Part shown: positions 20,266 to 30,028 of the stretch, piece after piece
How the letters are laid out: each line of letters begins with the position of its first letter
Numbering within the stretch: the stretch's first letter is position 1
Source: Rufibacter tibetensis
GTDB taxonomy: Bacteria; Bacteroidota; Bacteroidia; Cytophagales; Hymenobacteraceae
NCBI RefSeq assembly: GCF_001310085.1
Contig: NZ_CP012643.1
Coordinates: 3,850,001-3,914,000 of the forward strand
Direction of reading: 5' to 3'
Length of the DNA stretch: 64,000 nucleotides
Made by a program: the position numbers and the translations under genes
The notes under the pieces: generated by a model
Databases searched by the model: none
Seen by the model: the letters and a program-made list of their open reading frames with translations, nothing else
Told to the model about the DNA's origin: nothing

Positions 20266-21774
20266 ATGAAATCAGTTAAAAAAGCAACTCCTACCATTGT
20301 GGTGATCTTTGGGGGAACCGGCGATTTAACGAAACGCAAATTGTTGCCTGCTTTCTACAACCTGTACCTGGCAGGGTGGCTGTCTGAGCAGTTCGCCATC
20401 ATAGGGTTGGGCCGTTCAGAGTTCAGCGATCCTAATTACCGGACCCACCTGTACGAGGGCTTAACGGAGTTCTCCCGTACGGGTACTCCCGTAAAAGAGA
20501 AGTGGGAGTCGTTTCACGAGAACATTACCTACCTGAAGTCTGACATCAATGATCCGGCGGCATATCAAAAACTAGCCGAAAAACTGGACTCCCTGGACAA
20601 GGCTTGGGGGCTTCGCGCAAACCGATTGTTCTACTTATCGGTGGCTCCGCAGTTCATTGAAGCAGTGACGGTGAACCTGCACAATGCCAGAATCGCCAGC
20701 GATGTGGAACGCGACCATATCATTGTGGAGAAGCCTTTCGGGAAGGACCTGGAAACTGCCCGCAGCCTGAACAAACTGCTAACGCAGCATTTCCAGGAAA
20801 GCCAGATCTTCAGGATTGACCATTACCTGGGCAAAGAAACGGTGCAGAACATTCTGGCCTTCAGGTTTGCCAATGCTTTGTTTGAACCACTCTGGAACCG
20901 TAATTACATAGACTACGTGCAAATCAGCGTGGCCGAGCAGGTAGGAGTAGAGGACCGGGGTGGGTACTATGAAGGGGCTGGTGCCCTGCGCGATATGATC
21001 CAGAACCACCTGCTGCAACTTTTGTGTATGGTGGCCATGGAGCCGCCTGTGTCTTTTGAAGCAGAGGAAATACGTAACCGCAAAGCCGATGTGTTGCGGG
21101 CCATCCGTCCGTTAACCCATGAACAAGTAACTCGCAACGCTGTGAGGGGCCAGTATGGTCCGGGGTGGCAACAAGGCAAGAAAGTACCGGGCTACAGGGA
21201 GGAGGAAGGGGTGAACCCTGAATCCAATACTGAGACTTACGCGGCCGTGAAATTCTACCTGGACAACTGGCGGTGGCAGGGTGTTCCGTTTTACCTGCGC
21301 ACCGGCAAGCGCATGCAGGAGAAATCCTCCAACATTACGGTACAATTCAGGCCGGTGCCGCACTCCACCTTCTCCAGCACCATGTCTGAAAATCTGTTGC
21401 CCAACCGCCTGACCATAAATATACAACCTCAGATGGACATCCGGCTTCGGTTTACCGCTAAGCGTTCTGGTCTGGAGATGGACTTAACTCCTGCCGAGAT
21501 GGTGTTTGACTACGATAACTGCTCCACCCAATCACCGGAAGCGTACGAGACCTTGTTGTTAGATGCTTTGCAGGGAGATGCTACCTTGTTTATGCGTTCT
21601 GATCAGGTAGAAGCCGCCTGGGAGGTGGTTACGCCCATCCTGGAAACGTGGGAGTCGCGCCCCTCTCTGGAATTTCCCAACTATCCAGCCGGCATGTGGG
21701 GGCCTGAAAACGCCGAGGCACTGATTGCACGGGATGGACATACCTGGGCGGTCACCAATTACTACCACGGCTAA
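20266..21774 (+). CDS. zwf: Glucose-6-phosphate 1-dehydrogenase
   Basis: 502 residues, cytosolic. It oxidises glucose 6-phosphate to 6-phosphogluconolactone. The NADP-binding turn is [19 protein letters not shown], followed by the conserved [12 protein letters not shown] and the active-site signature [13 protein letters not shown]. The C-terminal half has [12 protein letters not shown] and the family's substrate-binding beta-sheet. It lies between gnd and pgl on the same strand, 24 bases before pgl. Confidence 0.97.
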   Translation: MKSVKKATPTIVVIFGGTGDLTKRKLLPAFYNLYLAGWLSEQFAIIGLGRSEFSDPNYRTHLYEGLTEFSRTGTPVKEKWESFHENITYLKSDINDPAAYQKLAEKLDSLDKAWGLRANRLFYLSVAPQFIEAVTVNLHNARIASDVERDHIIVEKPFGKDLETARSLNKLLTQHFQESQIFRIDHYLGKETVQNILAFRFANALFEPLWNRNYIDYVQISVAEQVGVEDRGGYYEGAGALRDMIQNHLLQLLCMVAMEPPVSFEAEEIRNRKADVLRAIRPLTHEQVTRNAVRGQYGPGWQQGKKVPGYREEEGVNPESNTETYAAVKFYLDNWRWQGVPFYLRTGKRMQEKSSNITVQFRPVPHSTFSSTMSENLLPNRLTINIQPQMDIRLRFTAKRSGLEMDLTPAEMVFDYDNCSTQSPEAYETLLLDALQGDATLFMRSDQVEAAWEVVTPILETWESRPSLEFPNYPAGMWGPENAEALIARDGHTWAVTNYYHG

Positions 21775-21798
21775 AAGAGATAAACCAAAAGAGGTGCC

Positions 21799-22527
21799 AT
21801 GATCAAGGTATTCAATTCTACTGCCCAACTGAGCAGAGCCGCAGCGGAAATATTTGTGCAGACTGCCCAAGAGGCGGTGCAGGAAAACGGCCGGTTTACC
21901 GTAGCTCTTACGGGCGGCTCTTCGCCGGAGCAGTTGTACAAACTACTTGCCCAGCCCCTGTACCGCGATATGGTGCCTTGGGAGCACACGTTCATTTTCT
22001 GGGGAGACGAGCGTTGGGTAAAACTCACCGACGACCGCAGCAACGCTAAAATGGCGTTTGAAACCCTGCTGCACCACGTACCCATTTCCAAGAGCCATAT
22101 CTTTCCTATGTGGGGGGAAGAGTCGCCGGAGGATTTTGCCTTGATTTATGAAAAACGGCTCCTAAACCACTTCGGAGGTGCCACCCCGCAGTTTGACCTG
22201 ATCTTACTGGGCATGGGCGATGATGGCCACACCGCCTCCCTATTTCCAGGTACTTCAGTGCTACAAGAAACGGAGCGGTGTGTGCAAGCCTATTACCTGG
22301 AGCCACAATCTATGTACCGCATCACGTTAACGGCGCCGTGCCTGACCCAAGCCAAAAAGATCGTGTTCATGACCTACGGCGAAAAGAAAGCCAAGGCCTT
22401 GTATGAGGTACTGGAGGGTGAGCAGAACCCAACCCAATATCCCTCTCAACTGGTACAGCCTGTGCACGGGGAAACCATTTGGCTGGTGGATGAGGCAGCA
22501 GCTAGCAAATTGTCTCAGAAGGGCTAA
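21799..22527 (+). CDS. pgl: 6-phosphogluconolactonase
   Basis: 242 residues, the SugarP_isomerase/DevB type. It hydrolyses 6-phosphogluconolactone. Motifs include FTVALTGGSSPEQLYKLLA, WGDERWVKLTDDRSNAKMA and LILLGMGDDGHTASLFPGT. It is the last gene of the oxidative pentose-phosphate operon and ends before a terminator at 22618. Confidence 0.95.
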   Translation: MIKVFNSTAQLSRAAAEIFVQTAQEAVQENGRFTVALTGGSSPEQLYKLLAQPLYRDMVPWEHTFIFWGDERWVKLTDDRSNAKMAFETLLHHVPISKSHIFPMWGEESPEDFALIYEKRLLNHFGGATPQFDLILLGMGDDGHTASLFPGTSVLQETERCVQAYYLEPQSMYRITLTAPCLTQAKKIVFMTYGEKKAKALYEVLEGEQNPTQYPSQLVQPVHGETIWLVDEAAASKLSQKG

Positions 22528-22617
22528 GGAATACCGTAATAATAGTACCCTTTCTGTTGACCCTTCTTTTAAGCCTGCTCGTCTTCATTACAAGTGAATT
22601 TTGGAGGTAAGTTTTTA

Positions 22618-22662
22618 AAGCCCTAAAGCCTGATGTTGTTCAGGCTTTAGGGCTTCTTTTCT
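22618..22662 (+). terminator. Terminator of gnd-zwf-pgl
   Basis: Arms AAGCCCTAAAGCCTGA (22618-22633) and its exact complement (22640-22655) with a 6-nt loop, followed by a CTTTT tract. Confidence 0.9.
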
Positions 22663-23058
22663 GAAAACACCTTAAAACCACCTTTATTATTCCGTAATCA
22701 GGTTGGGCTGCAGCAAAATGCTTCATGAGTTCTTAAAACTCGCTCTCTTTGAATATCTCTAAAACCAAGATAAGTTTCTTGTTTGGTTTACTGAATCAAT
22801 AGGGTAGATGTCCATTCCAATCTTGCATGATGCCTTTGTTAAGCATTGGTTATCAGGGTTTTATTGTTAAGAATAATCCTTTTAATAAATCCATTTTCAA
22901 GAAACCTATAATTGATGTTAAATTTGCTAATTATTAAAATGGTTATAAATTAAAAAGGTTATCAATTTTTTTAAGTTTTTCTTGTATTTTAAATATATAA
23001 TCTATTTATTTAACTAAAATCTTTAAATCCTGTATTAAACCAAATATTTTATAATAAC
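22663..23058. other. AT-rich intergenic region
   Basis: Strongly AT-rich, especially 22900-23050, with no coding frame of note. It presumably contains the promoter of the TM2 gene. Confidence 0.5.
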
Positions 23059-23382
23059 GTGATTGTTCTTAAGAGTAAAACAACCGCCACTATTCTTTCT
23101 TTCTTACTGGGAGGATTAGGGGCTCACCATTTTTATCTGGAAAATAAAAAAAGAGGACTTTTGTATCTGGCCTTCTTCTGGACCCTTATCCCAGCTGTAG
23201 TAGGATTTGTGGAGTTTATCTTGTTAGTAACCCAGTCAGAAGATGATTTCAATTTGAAGTACAACCCTGGAGAGTTTTGTGAGAAATACCGTAAGCCACA
23301 CAGTATGCCTGTAAGTCGTAGAGGAAAAACAGCCACTACTTCAGAGTTGAATTTGGAGGAACAACTATTACAAGTGCATTAA
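23059..23382 (+). CDS. TM2 domain membrane protein
   Basis: 107 residues, GTG start at 23059. It has two transmembrane helices joined by a short polar loop, with the TM2 pattern TATILSFLLGGLGAHHFYL, a loop ENKKRGLLYL, and TLIPAVVGFVEFILLV. The tail is polar and probably cytoplasmic. The TM2 family has no settled bacterial function. A 22-bp perfect hairpin terminator follows. Confidence 0.82.
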   Translation: MIVLKSKTTATILSFLLGGLGAHHFYLENKKRGLLYLAFFWTLIPAVVGFVEFILLVTQSEDDFNLKYNPGEFCEKYRKPHSMPVSRRGKTATTSELNLEEQLLQVH

Positions 23383-23468
23383 TGGTGAATTGTTTTTATC
23401 CCCTTTTAGGAAAATTTTTATAAAACTCTAAGCTTGTCTTAGTCTTATTAGAGTAGCCCCATCCCTAA

Positions 23469-23516
23469 AAAAAGAAAGCCCTGAGTAACATCTGTTACTC
23501 AGGGCTTTCTTTTTGT
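23469..23516 (+). terminator. Terminator after TM2 gene
   Basis: Arms at 23469-23490 and 23493-23514 are perfectly complementary over 22 bp with a 2-nt loop, and end in T5. Confidence 0.9.
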
Positions 23517-23627
23517 CGCTTAGCTACCTGTGAAAGCTAAAAGAATGGAGAATAATGAAAGCAGGTTTTCAGAATCAAAATTGCTAGAAATAGAAAACAG
23601 GCTTATTGGTGAGATGCGCTAAAAGGT

Positions 23628-23658
23628 GCACACGGTTAGTGTATCACTAACCGTGTGC
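23628..23658 (-). terminator. Hairpin overlapping the end of the GH43 gene
   Basis: Arms GCACACGGTTAGTG (23628-23641) and CACTAACCGTGTGC (23645-23658) with a 3-nt loop. The stem includes the last codons and stop of the minus-strand gene. Confidence 0.7.
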
Positions 23659-26302
23659 TGGTTACACCCTGCTCGGTTACCAATTGAAGCAGGTACAAGC
23701 CTTTGGCGTATTTAGCGGTAGAAAGAGGAACAGATTCACTTTCTCCAGATTTAGCTACTCCTTCTCTGAGCGCTTCCACCAATTTGCCGTTGCTATCAAA
23801 AAGGGCAAGCTTGTATTTGCCGGCTTTTGGCAACGAGAACTCAATAGTAGTGTGGTCATAGGCCGGGTTTGGAAAGGCTTTGAGGTTTGCGCTTGCTATG
23901 CCAGCTTCTGCCAGGGCTGACTGTGACTGCCCTGAAGAGGCAACCTGGGTGCTTGTGCAGTTACCTAAGTTGCATCCATGGCCAAGGTGTTCCTGTACCG
24001 AACTGGCCTCTACGCAGACCGCTGCTCCTTTGTGGCAAACAAGGACTTTCCCCAAGCTGGTGTTACACCTGGCGTCAATCACTTTCACTAGCATCTCCGC
24101 GAAGGTTTGGCAGCCAAACTCATTGGTAGCGGTTACCCTGATCCTGTAGGTGCCGGCAACTGTGGGTTTGAAAGTGATCTCTGCCCCGTGGGTACTGCTT
24201 AGACCCTCACTAGGGGTCCACTGGTAAGTGGTGAGCCCTGTAGGGGTAAGATTGCTGGCTGTCAACAGAAGTTCCTGGGCGCCATACCCTAAGAAAAGGG
24301 TGTTGGCATCAGCACCCGTAAAGGTTGGGTCGCGGCGGCTCACGCTGATGGCAGGAGCAGGCAATGCCCCCTCTACGGTGACGTTTGCCGTAGTGGAAGC
24401 CGAGTTTCCGTTTTTGTCCGTTACCTTCAGCAGTACTTCATTTACTCCTAAAGCACTGCAGTCAAAGCGGTCTTTGCTTAATGACACAGAGGCTATCCCA
24501 TAGGCATCATTACTGCCTGCATCTATCTCCTGGGGCTGGATCATGGCCATGCCATCCTTCAGGGTAACCGAAATGTTCCGAACCAGAACAGTAGGGGCTA
24601 CTCGGTCTTCCACGGTGAAAGACCAGACTTCCCCAACAGCCACCTGCCCGTTTGTGACTGCGTCTACCCTCCAGTAGTAGGTTCCAATGGGCATTTGATC
24701 AGGTACCCGTAACGAAGTTGCGGAAGTATTGGAAGCTACTAGCTCAAGTTGGTTAGGGGAGGACCCCAGATACACGTTGTAGCTCTGGGCATTTCCGGTC
24801 CAGAGCAGTTGTAGGTTTTCATAAGAGACAGTGCGGCCGTTCTGGGGAGCCGTATAGGAAGCTTTGGAGACAATGGATTCTGATGGTCGGTTAATGTACC
24901 ATCTTTGGCAGGCGCAACCGTTCTGCCCCCAGGTGATGAGTTCCGTGCCCGGCTCCCGGGAGGCAAAGGGCACTTCTACCACCAGGTTGTTGGCTAGGGA
25001 GGTAAAGACATAAGCCCCATCGGCAGCCCGTTCAATCTTGAACTTTTGGCAGTCCAGGTCCAAAGGAATGGTCATTTGCAGTTTAGTTCCCGGGGCGGTG
25101 TTGCAGGTGAGGGGTACTGTGGACGGAGTGAGGCTTAACGCCAGGCCACTCTCAGCAGACCGGATGGTATATACTCCATCACCTACCGGGGTAAGGTCCC
25201 ACTGCTGGCAATTCAGTCCAGTCCAGGGAGCCTGCGCCAAGGGCTCGCCTGACTTTCCGGTACAACCTTTTGATTCCCACGCTAACTGGCTGTTTTGGTT
25301 GGTCATTTTGTAGCGTCCTGCCGCTACCCAGTCGCGGGTGAGGAACGGCCATCCGGTGGCATCAAACCCCAGGTTGGCGATGTCCAGCTTGGCATTGCCG
25401 TTGTCGTTTCCGTCATAGTAATGCATGGAGACATAGTTATACCCATTTTCCCGCATCAGCCCGAAATGGCCCGGCCCAATGTATTTTCCAGACTTATTGA
25501 GGAGGGTAGTGCCGCCCCCATTTCTCAGGTCAACCCCTGCCTTGTCTACATAGGGGCCATTGATGCTGGTAGAACGACCCATCACCAGGTAATAGGTGCT
25601 GCTGGTGCCCCGGCAGCAAAAACCGCGGTTTACAACCAGGTAGTAATAGGGCCCTTCCTTGAAGATATAAGGGGCTTCCCAAGAGGCGTTGTTTCCCCCG
25701 GCTACCGTCACAATTGCAGCTCCCACTTTCCGCTTACCGGTGAGCGGATCCAGTTCTACCACTCCAATGCCGGCTGAGAAGGACCCATACGACATATAAA
25801 CCCTTCCGTCATCGTCTTTGAAGATAGCAGGGTCAATGGCGTTGATGTCTGTGCGGGCCGAGGAAGAAACGACCATGCCATGGTCTGTCCATTGATAGGC
25901 GGGTGAATCCTGGTCCAGAGTAGGACTAGAAGCTACCCCAATGGCAGAGGTGGAAGAGCCAAAGGTAGAGCAGGAATAATAAAGGTAATAGCGGCCATTC
26001 ATGAACACGCATTCCGGAGCCCAGAAGATGCCCTCAAAACCCGGCACTACCTTGTTGATCCATTCTGGCCAGGTGCCGATGGGGAACACGGTTTTAGGGG
26101 CAGAGTTCCACCTGATTAAATCCTCCGAGAAGGCAGCATAGATACCGGCTCCTGTGGTAAACATCCAGTACTTTTTCCCATCCTTTAACAAGGCTCCTGG
26201 ATCATGGGAGTTGATGTTGCCGTCCAGGGCGAACAGCCGGGAAGGAAAGGCCAATAAGAGGAGCAGCCAGAATGCTACTAGAGAGTAAAGGTTCTTTCTC
26301 AT
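23636..26302 (-). CDS. Secreted GH43 arabinanase-like enzyme with ricin and T9SS domains
   Basis: 888 residues. A signal peptide (1-25) precedes a GH43 propeller (about 27-330) with the catalytic base Asp34 in NSHDPGALLK, a second Asp in NAIDPAIFKDDDGRVYMSYG and the general-acid Glu in SWEAPYIFKEGPYYYLVVN. This pattern fits arabinan endo-1,5-alpha-L-arabinanase relatives. It continues with a ricin-type lectin (335-475; two QxW repeats, CQQWDL and CQRWYI), an Fn3-like domain (490-570), an HYR-like domain (575-645), an Ig/PKD-like domain, a Cys-rich segment KVLVCHKGAAVCVEASS and a T9SS type A sorting domain (about 805-888). It is expected at the cell surface or outside, acting on arabinan or arabinoxylan. 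Confidence 0.92.
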   Translation of the reverse strand: MRKNLYSLVAFWLLLLLAFPSRLFALDGNINSHDPGALLKDGKKYWMFTTGAGIYAAFSEDLIRWNSAPKTVFPIGTWPEWINKVVPGFEGIFWAPECVFMNGRYYLYYSCSTFGSSTSAIGVASSPTLDQDSPAYQWTDHGMVVSSSARTDINAIDPAIFKDDDGRVYMSYGSFSAGIGVVELDPLTGKRKVGAAIVTVAGGNNASWEAPYIFKEGPYYYLVVNRGFCCRGTSSTYYLVMGRSTSINGPYVDKAGVDLRNGGGTTLLNKSGKYIGPGHFGLMRENGYNYVSMHYYDGNDNGNAKLDIANLGFDATGWPFLTRDWVAAGRYKMTNQNSQLAWESKGCTGKSGEPLAQAPWTGLNCQQWDLTPVGDGVYTIRSAESGLALSLTPSTVPLTCNTAPGTKLQMTIPLDLDCQKFKIERAADGAYVFTSLANNLVVEVPFASREPGTELITWGQNGCACQRWYINRPSESIVSKASYTAPQNGRTVSYENLQLLWTGNAQSYNVYLGSSPNQLELVASNTSATSLRVPDQMPIGTYYWRVDAVTNGQVAVGEVWSFTVEDRVAPTVLVRNISVTLKDGMAMIQPQEIDAGSNDAYGIASVSLSKDRFDCSALGVNEVLLKVTDKNGNSASTTANVTVEGALPAPAISVSRRDPTFTGADANTLFLGYGAQELLLTASNLTPTGLTTYQWTPSEGLSSTHGAEITFKPTVAGTYRIRVTATNEFGCQTFAEMLVKVIDARCNTSLGKVLVCHKGAAVCVEASSVQEHLGHGCNLGNCTSTQVASSGQSQSALAEAGIASANLKAFPNPAYDHTTIEFSLPKAGKYKLALFDSNGKLVEALREGVAKSGESESVPLSTAKYAKGLYLLQLVTEQGVTSTRLVIH

Positions 26303-26608
26303 TATGAAAATTAGATTGGTGAGGGGAAATATTTAAAATAATCTATAATAAAGGGCGAGATCAAGGGATGTGAATGTTAATTTAATAAATGTAATAAATA
26401 CATTTATTATTTCTGTAGTCTTTTATTAACAAAATTTCGTCTGCTATTTGGCAGACTTTGGAATGACGAGGCATTGGAGACGAAGTAGGGATGCTCACCG
26501 GTGAATTGAAGTAAAGGGATAGAGGTAAAAGAGAAGTCTGTGCGGGGCAGGTAAAAAGGGAAGAAGCAGTGCAAGGGTTTTTCTGAAGGATACTTCTATA
26601 AATAGGGT
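26303..26608. other. Upstream region of GH43 gene
   Basis: AT-rich near the GH43 start, then purine-rich at 26460-26600. No gene is supported. The purine-rich part may be a remnant of the gene whose end is found at 26609-26863. Confidence 0.4.
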
Positions 26609-26863
26609 ATGCTTCTGGCTGATGAAAAAATTCAAGCGATCAGCACGCAGTTAAGTTTGTGCAGCCGCTTCCCAGGCGCCATTGTGTTCCCGCAACGCGG
26701 CACTGAAGAGTGGACTGATTGGGGCTTTACCAATGCGGTACAGGTGAAACTGGAGAAAGGCACACAGGAACTCACCTTGCCGTTTGATCCGGCCAACGAA
26801 AACATGAACAGCGAGATCAACCGGACCATGTTAGATTACCTTCGACTTACCAGGATTCAGTAA
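26609..26863 (+). pseudogene. C-terminal fragment of a glycosidase-associated domain
   Basis: An 84-residue frame. Its second half (VFPQRGTEEWTDWGFTNAVQ, VKLEKGTQELTLPFDPAN, MLDYLRL) follows the closing strands of a carbohydrate-binding jelly-roll of the type found at the end of some secreted glycoside hydrolases. It lacks the first strands, a signal peptide and any catalytic domain. It reads as the surviving 3' end of a larger gene. A short free-standing protein is less likely. Confidence 0.55.
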
Positions 26864-26868
26864 AACAA

Positions 26869-26902
26869 ACAAGGGGTGTCGGTATAAACTGGCACCCCTT
26901 GT
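26869..26902 (+). terminator. Terminator after the glycosidase fragment
   Basis: ACAAGGGGTG (26869-26878) pairs with CACCCCTTGT (26893-26902), followed by TTTT. Survival of the terminator fits a truncated gene. Confidence 0.8.
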
Positions 26903-27015
26903 TTTATGATTTGTTTTTGCAAAACTGCTTTAAAATGGAGCAACCTGGCCATTACAGTTCCAGGCGTACAGGTTACTTTACTCTAAGGTATTTCTTTGCA
27001 GCTAACGGGACTGAG

Positions 27016-27200
27016 CTAATTTTTAGTCGCGTCTTTAAGTCCTGAGTACTTTCTGCCACCAGAAACTTCGTTGATAAACATAGGCATCATTTCACCTGAA
27101 GGCAGCAACTGTAATTTGTTAGTAGTACCCGTTCGCTTTTTTTGTTCAGGTTGAAGTATCACATCGTGGTTGGTTGTTTTAACCTGAAGCGTTGAAAAGT
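27016..27200 (-). pseudogene. Open C-terminal gene remnant of unknown family
   Basis: On the minus strand a frame of about 60 codons runs without a stop to TAG at 27016-27018 and contains VILQPEQKKRTGTTNKLQLL and GEMMPMFINEVSGGRKYSGL. It has no start codon of its own and overlaps the end of the alcohol dehydrogenase gene in another frame. I do not recognise the family. The uninterrupted, protein-like composition suggests a truncated gene 3' end, not noise. Confidence 0.4.
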
Positions 27201-27211
27201 GGTTATGTCTT

Positions 27212-28225
27212 CTAAAATTTCACTACCACTTTTCCGATTGTTTTGCCGCTTTCTAGTAAACGGTGAGCTTCTTTCATGTTTTCGGCAGTCAAGCCCTCCA
27301 TCGTGGTATTAAGGGTTGGTTGTATGATGCCCTCATCCAGCAGTTGGGCAATCTTGTTCAAAATGTGGTGCTGCTCTACCATGTCTTCTGTTTGGTACAT
27401 AGAACGCGTAAACATCAGCTCCCAATAGAAACAGACACTCTTTCTCTTTAGCTGATTTAATTTTACCGGTTCTGTCGGGTCGCTGATACAACCTACCTTT
27501 CCCAGCGGTTTGATGAGTTCTACTATGGCATCCCAATACTGGTTAAGGTCTACAAAGTCTACAATATAGTCTACCTGTTCAAAGCCGATACTTTTTACCT
27601 CACTAACAAGGTTGCTGTGGTTGACAACATGGTCTGCCCCCATTTTTTTGCACCATTCAGCTGTAACGTCTCTTGAAGCGGTGGCAATAACGGTTAACCC
27701 CAGCAGCTTTTTAGCCAGTTGGATGGCTACTGAACCGACCCCTCCTGCACCGCCAATAATAAGCATGGTTTTGCCTGCATCTTTTTCTTTGCTCAATTGT
27801 AAATGGTCAAAGAACAGTTCATAAGCTGTAAGTGAGGTAAGCGGCATGGCAGCAGCTTGTTCAATAGGTATGTTTTTCGGGGCGAACCCTACAATGTGTT
27901 CATCCACTAACTGGTATTCCTGGTTAGACCCATCCCTTGTAAGATCTCCTGCATAAAACACCCGATCACCTTTCTGGAAGAGGGTAACTTCCTCGCCGGT
28001 GGCCTCTACTGTACCAATAGCATCCCAACCAATGACCTTCGGGGTATCCTGCTGTTTGTCTTTAAGGCTGTTTTTTCTTATTTTATAATCTACAGGGTTG
28101 ACCGATATGGCTTCAACTTTCACCAAAAGGTCTTTTCCTTTCACAGTTGGTATTTCTTTTTCAAACTGGATAAAGCTATCCGCTTCATCAATGGGTAATG
28201 ACGTTTTAAATCCGATTGCTTTCAT
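27212..28225 (-). CDS. Zinc-type alcohol dehydrogenase / quinone oxidoreductase family protein
   Basis: 337 residues from ATG 28225 (MKAIGFKTSLPIDE). A GroES-like N-terminal domain (LLVKVEAISVNPVDYKIRK) and a Rossmann domain with IIGGAGGVGSVAIQLAKKL define the NADPH-dependent quinone-oxidoreductase branch of the medium-chain dehydrogenases, which lacks catalytic zinc in most members. The frame stays open upstream to about 28356, with KEVLTTLQEYIKIGFLEYYL running straight into the Met. That could be a remnant of a preceding gene or an unusual N-terminal extension. The natural substrate is unknown. Confidence 0.88.
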   Translation of the reverse strand: MKAIGFKTSLPIDEADSFIQFEKEIPTVKGKDLLVKVEAISVNPVDYKIRKNSLKDKQQDTPKVIGWDAIGTVEATGEEVTLFQKGDRVFYAGDLTRDGSNQEYQLVDEHIVGFAPKNIPIEQAAAMPLTSLTAYELFFDHLQLSKEKDAGKTMLIIGGAGGVGSVAIQLAKKLLGLTVIATASRDVTAEWCKKMGADHVVNHSNLVSEVKSIGFEQVDYIVDFVDLNQYWDAIVELIKPLGKVGCISDPTEPVKLNQLKRKSVCFYWELMFTRSMYQTEDMVEQHHILNKIAQLLDEGIIQPTLNTTMEGLTAENMKEAHRLLESGKTIGKVVVKF

Positions 28226-28356
28226 AGCATCTGTTTTGTTTGTGTTTTCTGGTTTTAAATAGTACTCCAAAAAACCGATTTTGATGTACTCTTGTAGTGT
28301 TGTCAAAACTTCTTTTTTCCCAATATCCTTGGGTTCTGCTTCTGGGGAGTGTGACG

Positions 28357-28648
28357 GCTACCGATCTCGTATAAAAGGCGGCAGGGGCCATATGCCCAGA
28401 CTGGCGTTTATACAAGACCGTTGAGAGTAGTAACTTGTTCCGCTGGACTACTAAGATCAGGTGTCGTATTATCAGGATTAGTCCGATTACTGCTACAAAG
28501 AATTTGTTTTTGCAGAGGTGAAGAAATGAGAGAAATATCTAATCAAAGATGCCTGTTTCTTCTATGATTTGTGGGGTACTTGTGATCATTGCACGCAAGT
28601 GCCCCACCTGGTGAAGGCAATAGTTTTCCTGTATCTATGATAGAAACT
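28357..28648. other. Non-coding stretch with hairpin
   Basis: No gene is supported. Arms at 28569-28580 and 28595-28606 (GTGGGGTACTTG and CAAGTGCCCCAC) pair over 12 bp with one G-T pair, downstream of the broken RibD-C-like gene. It may be that gene's terminator, though the T-tract is poor. Confidence 0.4.
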
Positions 28649-29362
28649 TTATCTCCCAACTTCCTGGTCTTTGACCACCAGGTACCTGATCCATAGGAAA
28701 TCATCATAGATGCGGTCCACGGACTTGATCTTGAACTGCGTGGCTTTCCGGTTTCCATATCCTTTTTCTGCCTCAAACACCGTGGGTGATCCAGTGGTAC
28801 CGTCGGCTACCGGGGCAAGAACAAGACTGAACTCGTCTATTAACCCTGCTTTCAGAAAAGATCCGTTTACGTGACCACCGCCGTCAATGCGAACCGTCTT
28901 CATGCCAAACAAGCTGTAAAGTTTTCTCAGTACCAGATCAAGATCTAACTCGTCTTTTCCACCAAAGAGGTAAGACACATTCTTGCTTCTGAGGTGCGCC
29001 AGGTATCCAGCAGACACCTGTTCAGTCAATACCTCAATCACGTGTTCTGTAGAGACCATGTTGGTATCCCAAAAGCATTTCCCTGACGGGTCAATTACCA
29101 CTGCATACGTTTTCGCCTCCTGCTCCGCCACAAAGTCTTCTTTTGGGATAGGATTATGATCACCCTCTATGGAATAAGTTTCTTTGCTCGAAAACTCCTG
29201 GTTGGTCACCCGGCCGACCAACCAGGCATCGGTTTAAATTTTCTCGGCCGTTTCTTCAAAGTACTTATGATGGTCTTTAAATCCCCAGATATCCTGCTTG
29301 ATTCGGCCATCTACAGAGCCCAGCATGTGGCAAATGACATAAGGCTTATTGGTATCTAACAT
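28649..29362 (-). pseudogene. RibD C-terminal / dihydrofolate reductase-like protein, nonsense codon
   Basis: The full frame runs from ATG 29362 to 28649 (238 codons) but contains TAA at 29236-29234 (codon 43). Before it lies the normal N-terminus YVICHMLGSVDGRIKQDIWG, and directly after it, in the same frame, TDAWLVGRVTNQEFSSKE. Downstream is the RibD_C core with KTVRIDGGGHVNGSFLKAG, binding NADPH in relatives, and LIDEFSLVLAPVADG. Family members are reductases of the riboflavin or folate type; many are of unknown substrate. A start at the TTG 29221 would make only a truncated protein without the nucleotide-fold's first strand. Confidence 0.85.
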
Positions 29363-29599
29363 GTATGCTTTCTCTTAATTTGATAAAACACGAAGGCCAT
29401 GCAATAGTCTCTACAAGACATTGAAAGCCTGATTAGGTAAGTACTACGTAGCCGGACAAATTATAACCTGCTTTCTAACAACCTGGCAATTGCATATAGC
29501 CAAATGAAGATACCCTTCTTAAGCCGCACGTTGTCGTTCGCTAATCAGTTAAGTAGGGGAGGCTAAGGGCTTCTAGTTTAGCACTGCCCAAGTCTTTAA

Positions 29600-30028
29600 T
29601 TACACTTGGGAGCGAAGGATTTGCAATGTTTTCTCATCCTGATGGCCGTTGAAGAACTTCTCCAACACTTTTCTGAACACAGGAGTAGTTTGTGGTAATG
29701 AGGAAAACAACGTCATGGAAGATTTGAGTTTTAGATCATCGGGGCTTCCGAAAATGCGATGGGCATCTTTCTCCTCCAGTTCCAGTAACGTTTCACAGAT
29801 CTGAACGAGCCTGCTGCCTAAAACTGGGTGCTGCAAAAATGCCTTGGCTTCTTTTGCATCTTGGATGCCATAGAAGATGGCAGTTTCGCTAAAGCCCAAT
29901 CCCCGCATCTGAGGAAAGACATACCACATCCAGTGGCTTTGTTTTCTTCCTTTCTTTATCTCAGAAAGCGCCACCTCATAAGCACTTTCCTGAGCGCTCA
30001 AGAATCTTTGCAAGCTGTTCTCTTTCAT
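29600..30028 (-). CDS. DUF1810 domain protein
   Basis: 142 residues, a complete DUF1810 (YfbM-like helical) protein: LQRFLSAQESAYEVALSEIK, KQSHWMWYVFPQMRGLGFSE and the ending FFNGHQDEKTLQILR are all conserved features. The family's function is unknown. Its stop codon lies inside a short hairpin (CCCAAGT/ACTTGGG, about 29588-29611) that may terminate transcription. Confidence 0.9.
   Translation of the reverse strand: MKENSLQRFLSAQESAYEVALSEIKKGRKQSHWMWYVFPQMRGLGFSETAIFYGIQDAKEAKAFLQHPVLGSRLVQICETLLELEEKDAHRIFGSPDDLKLKSSMTLFSSLPQTTPVFRKVLEKFFNGHQDEKTLQILRSQV

Noticed and set aside
23636-26302. A SusC/SusD polysaccharide-utilisation locus around the GH43 gene
   Set aside because: No TonB-dependent receptor or SusD-like gene is found anywhere in the window.
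28206-28415. 69-codon minus-strand frame overlapping the alcohol dehydrogenase leader
   Set aside because: It lies in the wrong frame relative to the protein-like upstream sequence and has no motif.
29234-29236. Recoding of the TAA in the RibD-C-like gene
   Set aside because: TAA is not a known selenocysteine or pyrrolysine codon, and no recoding structure is seen.
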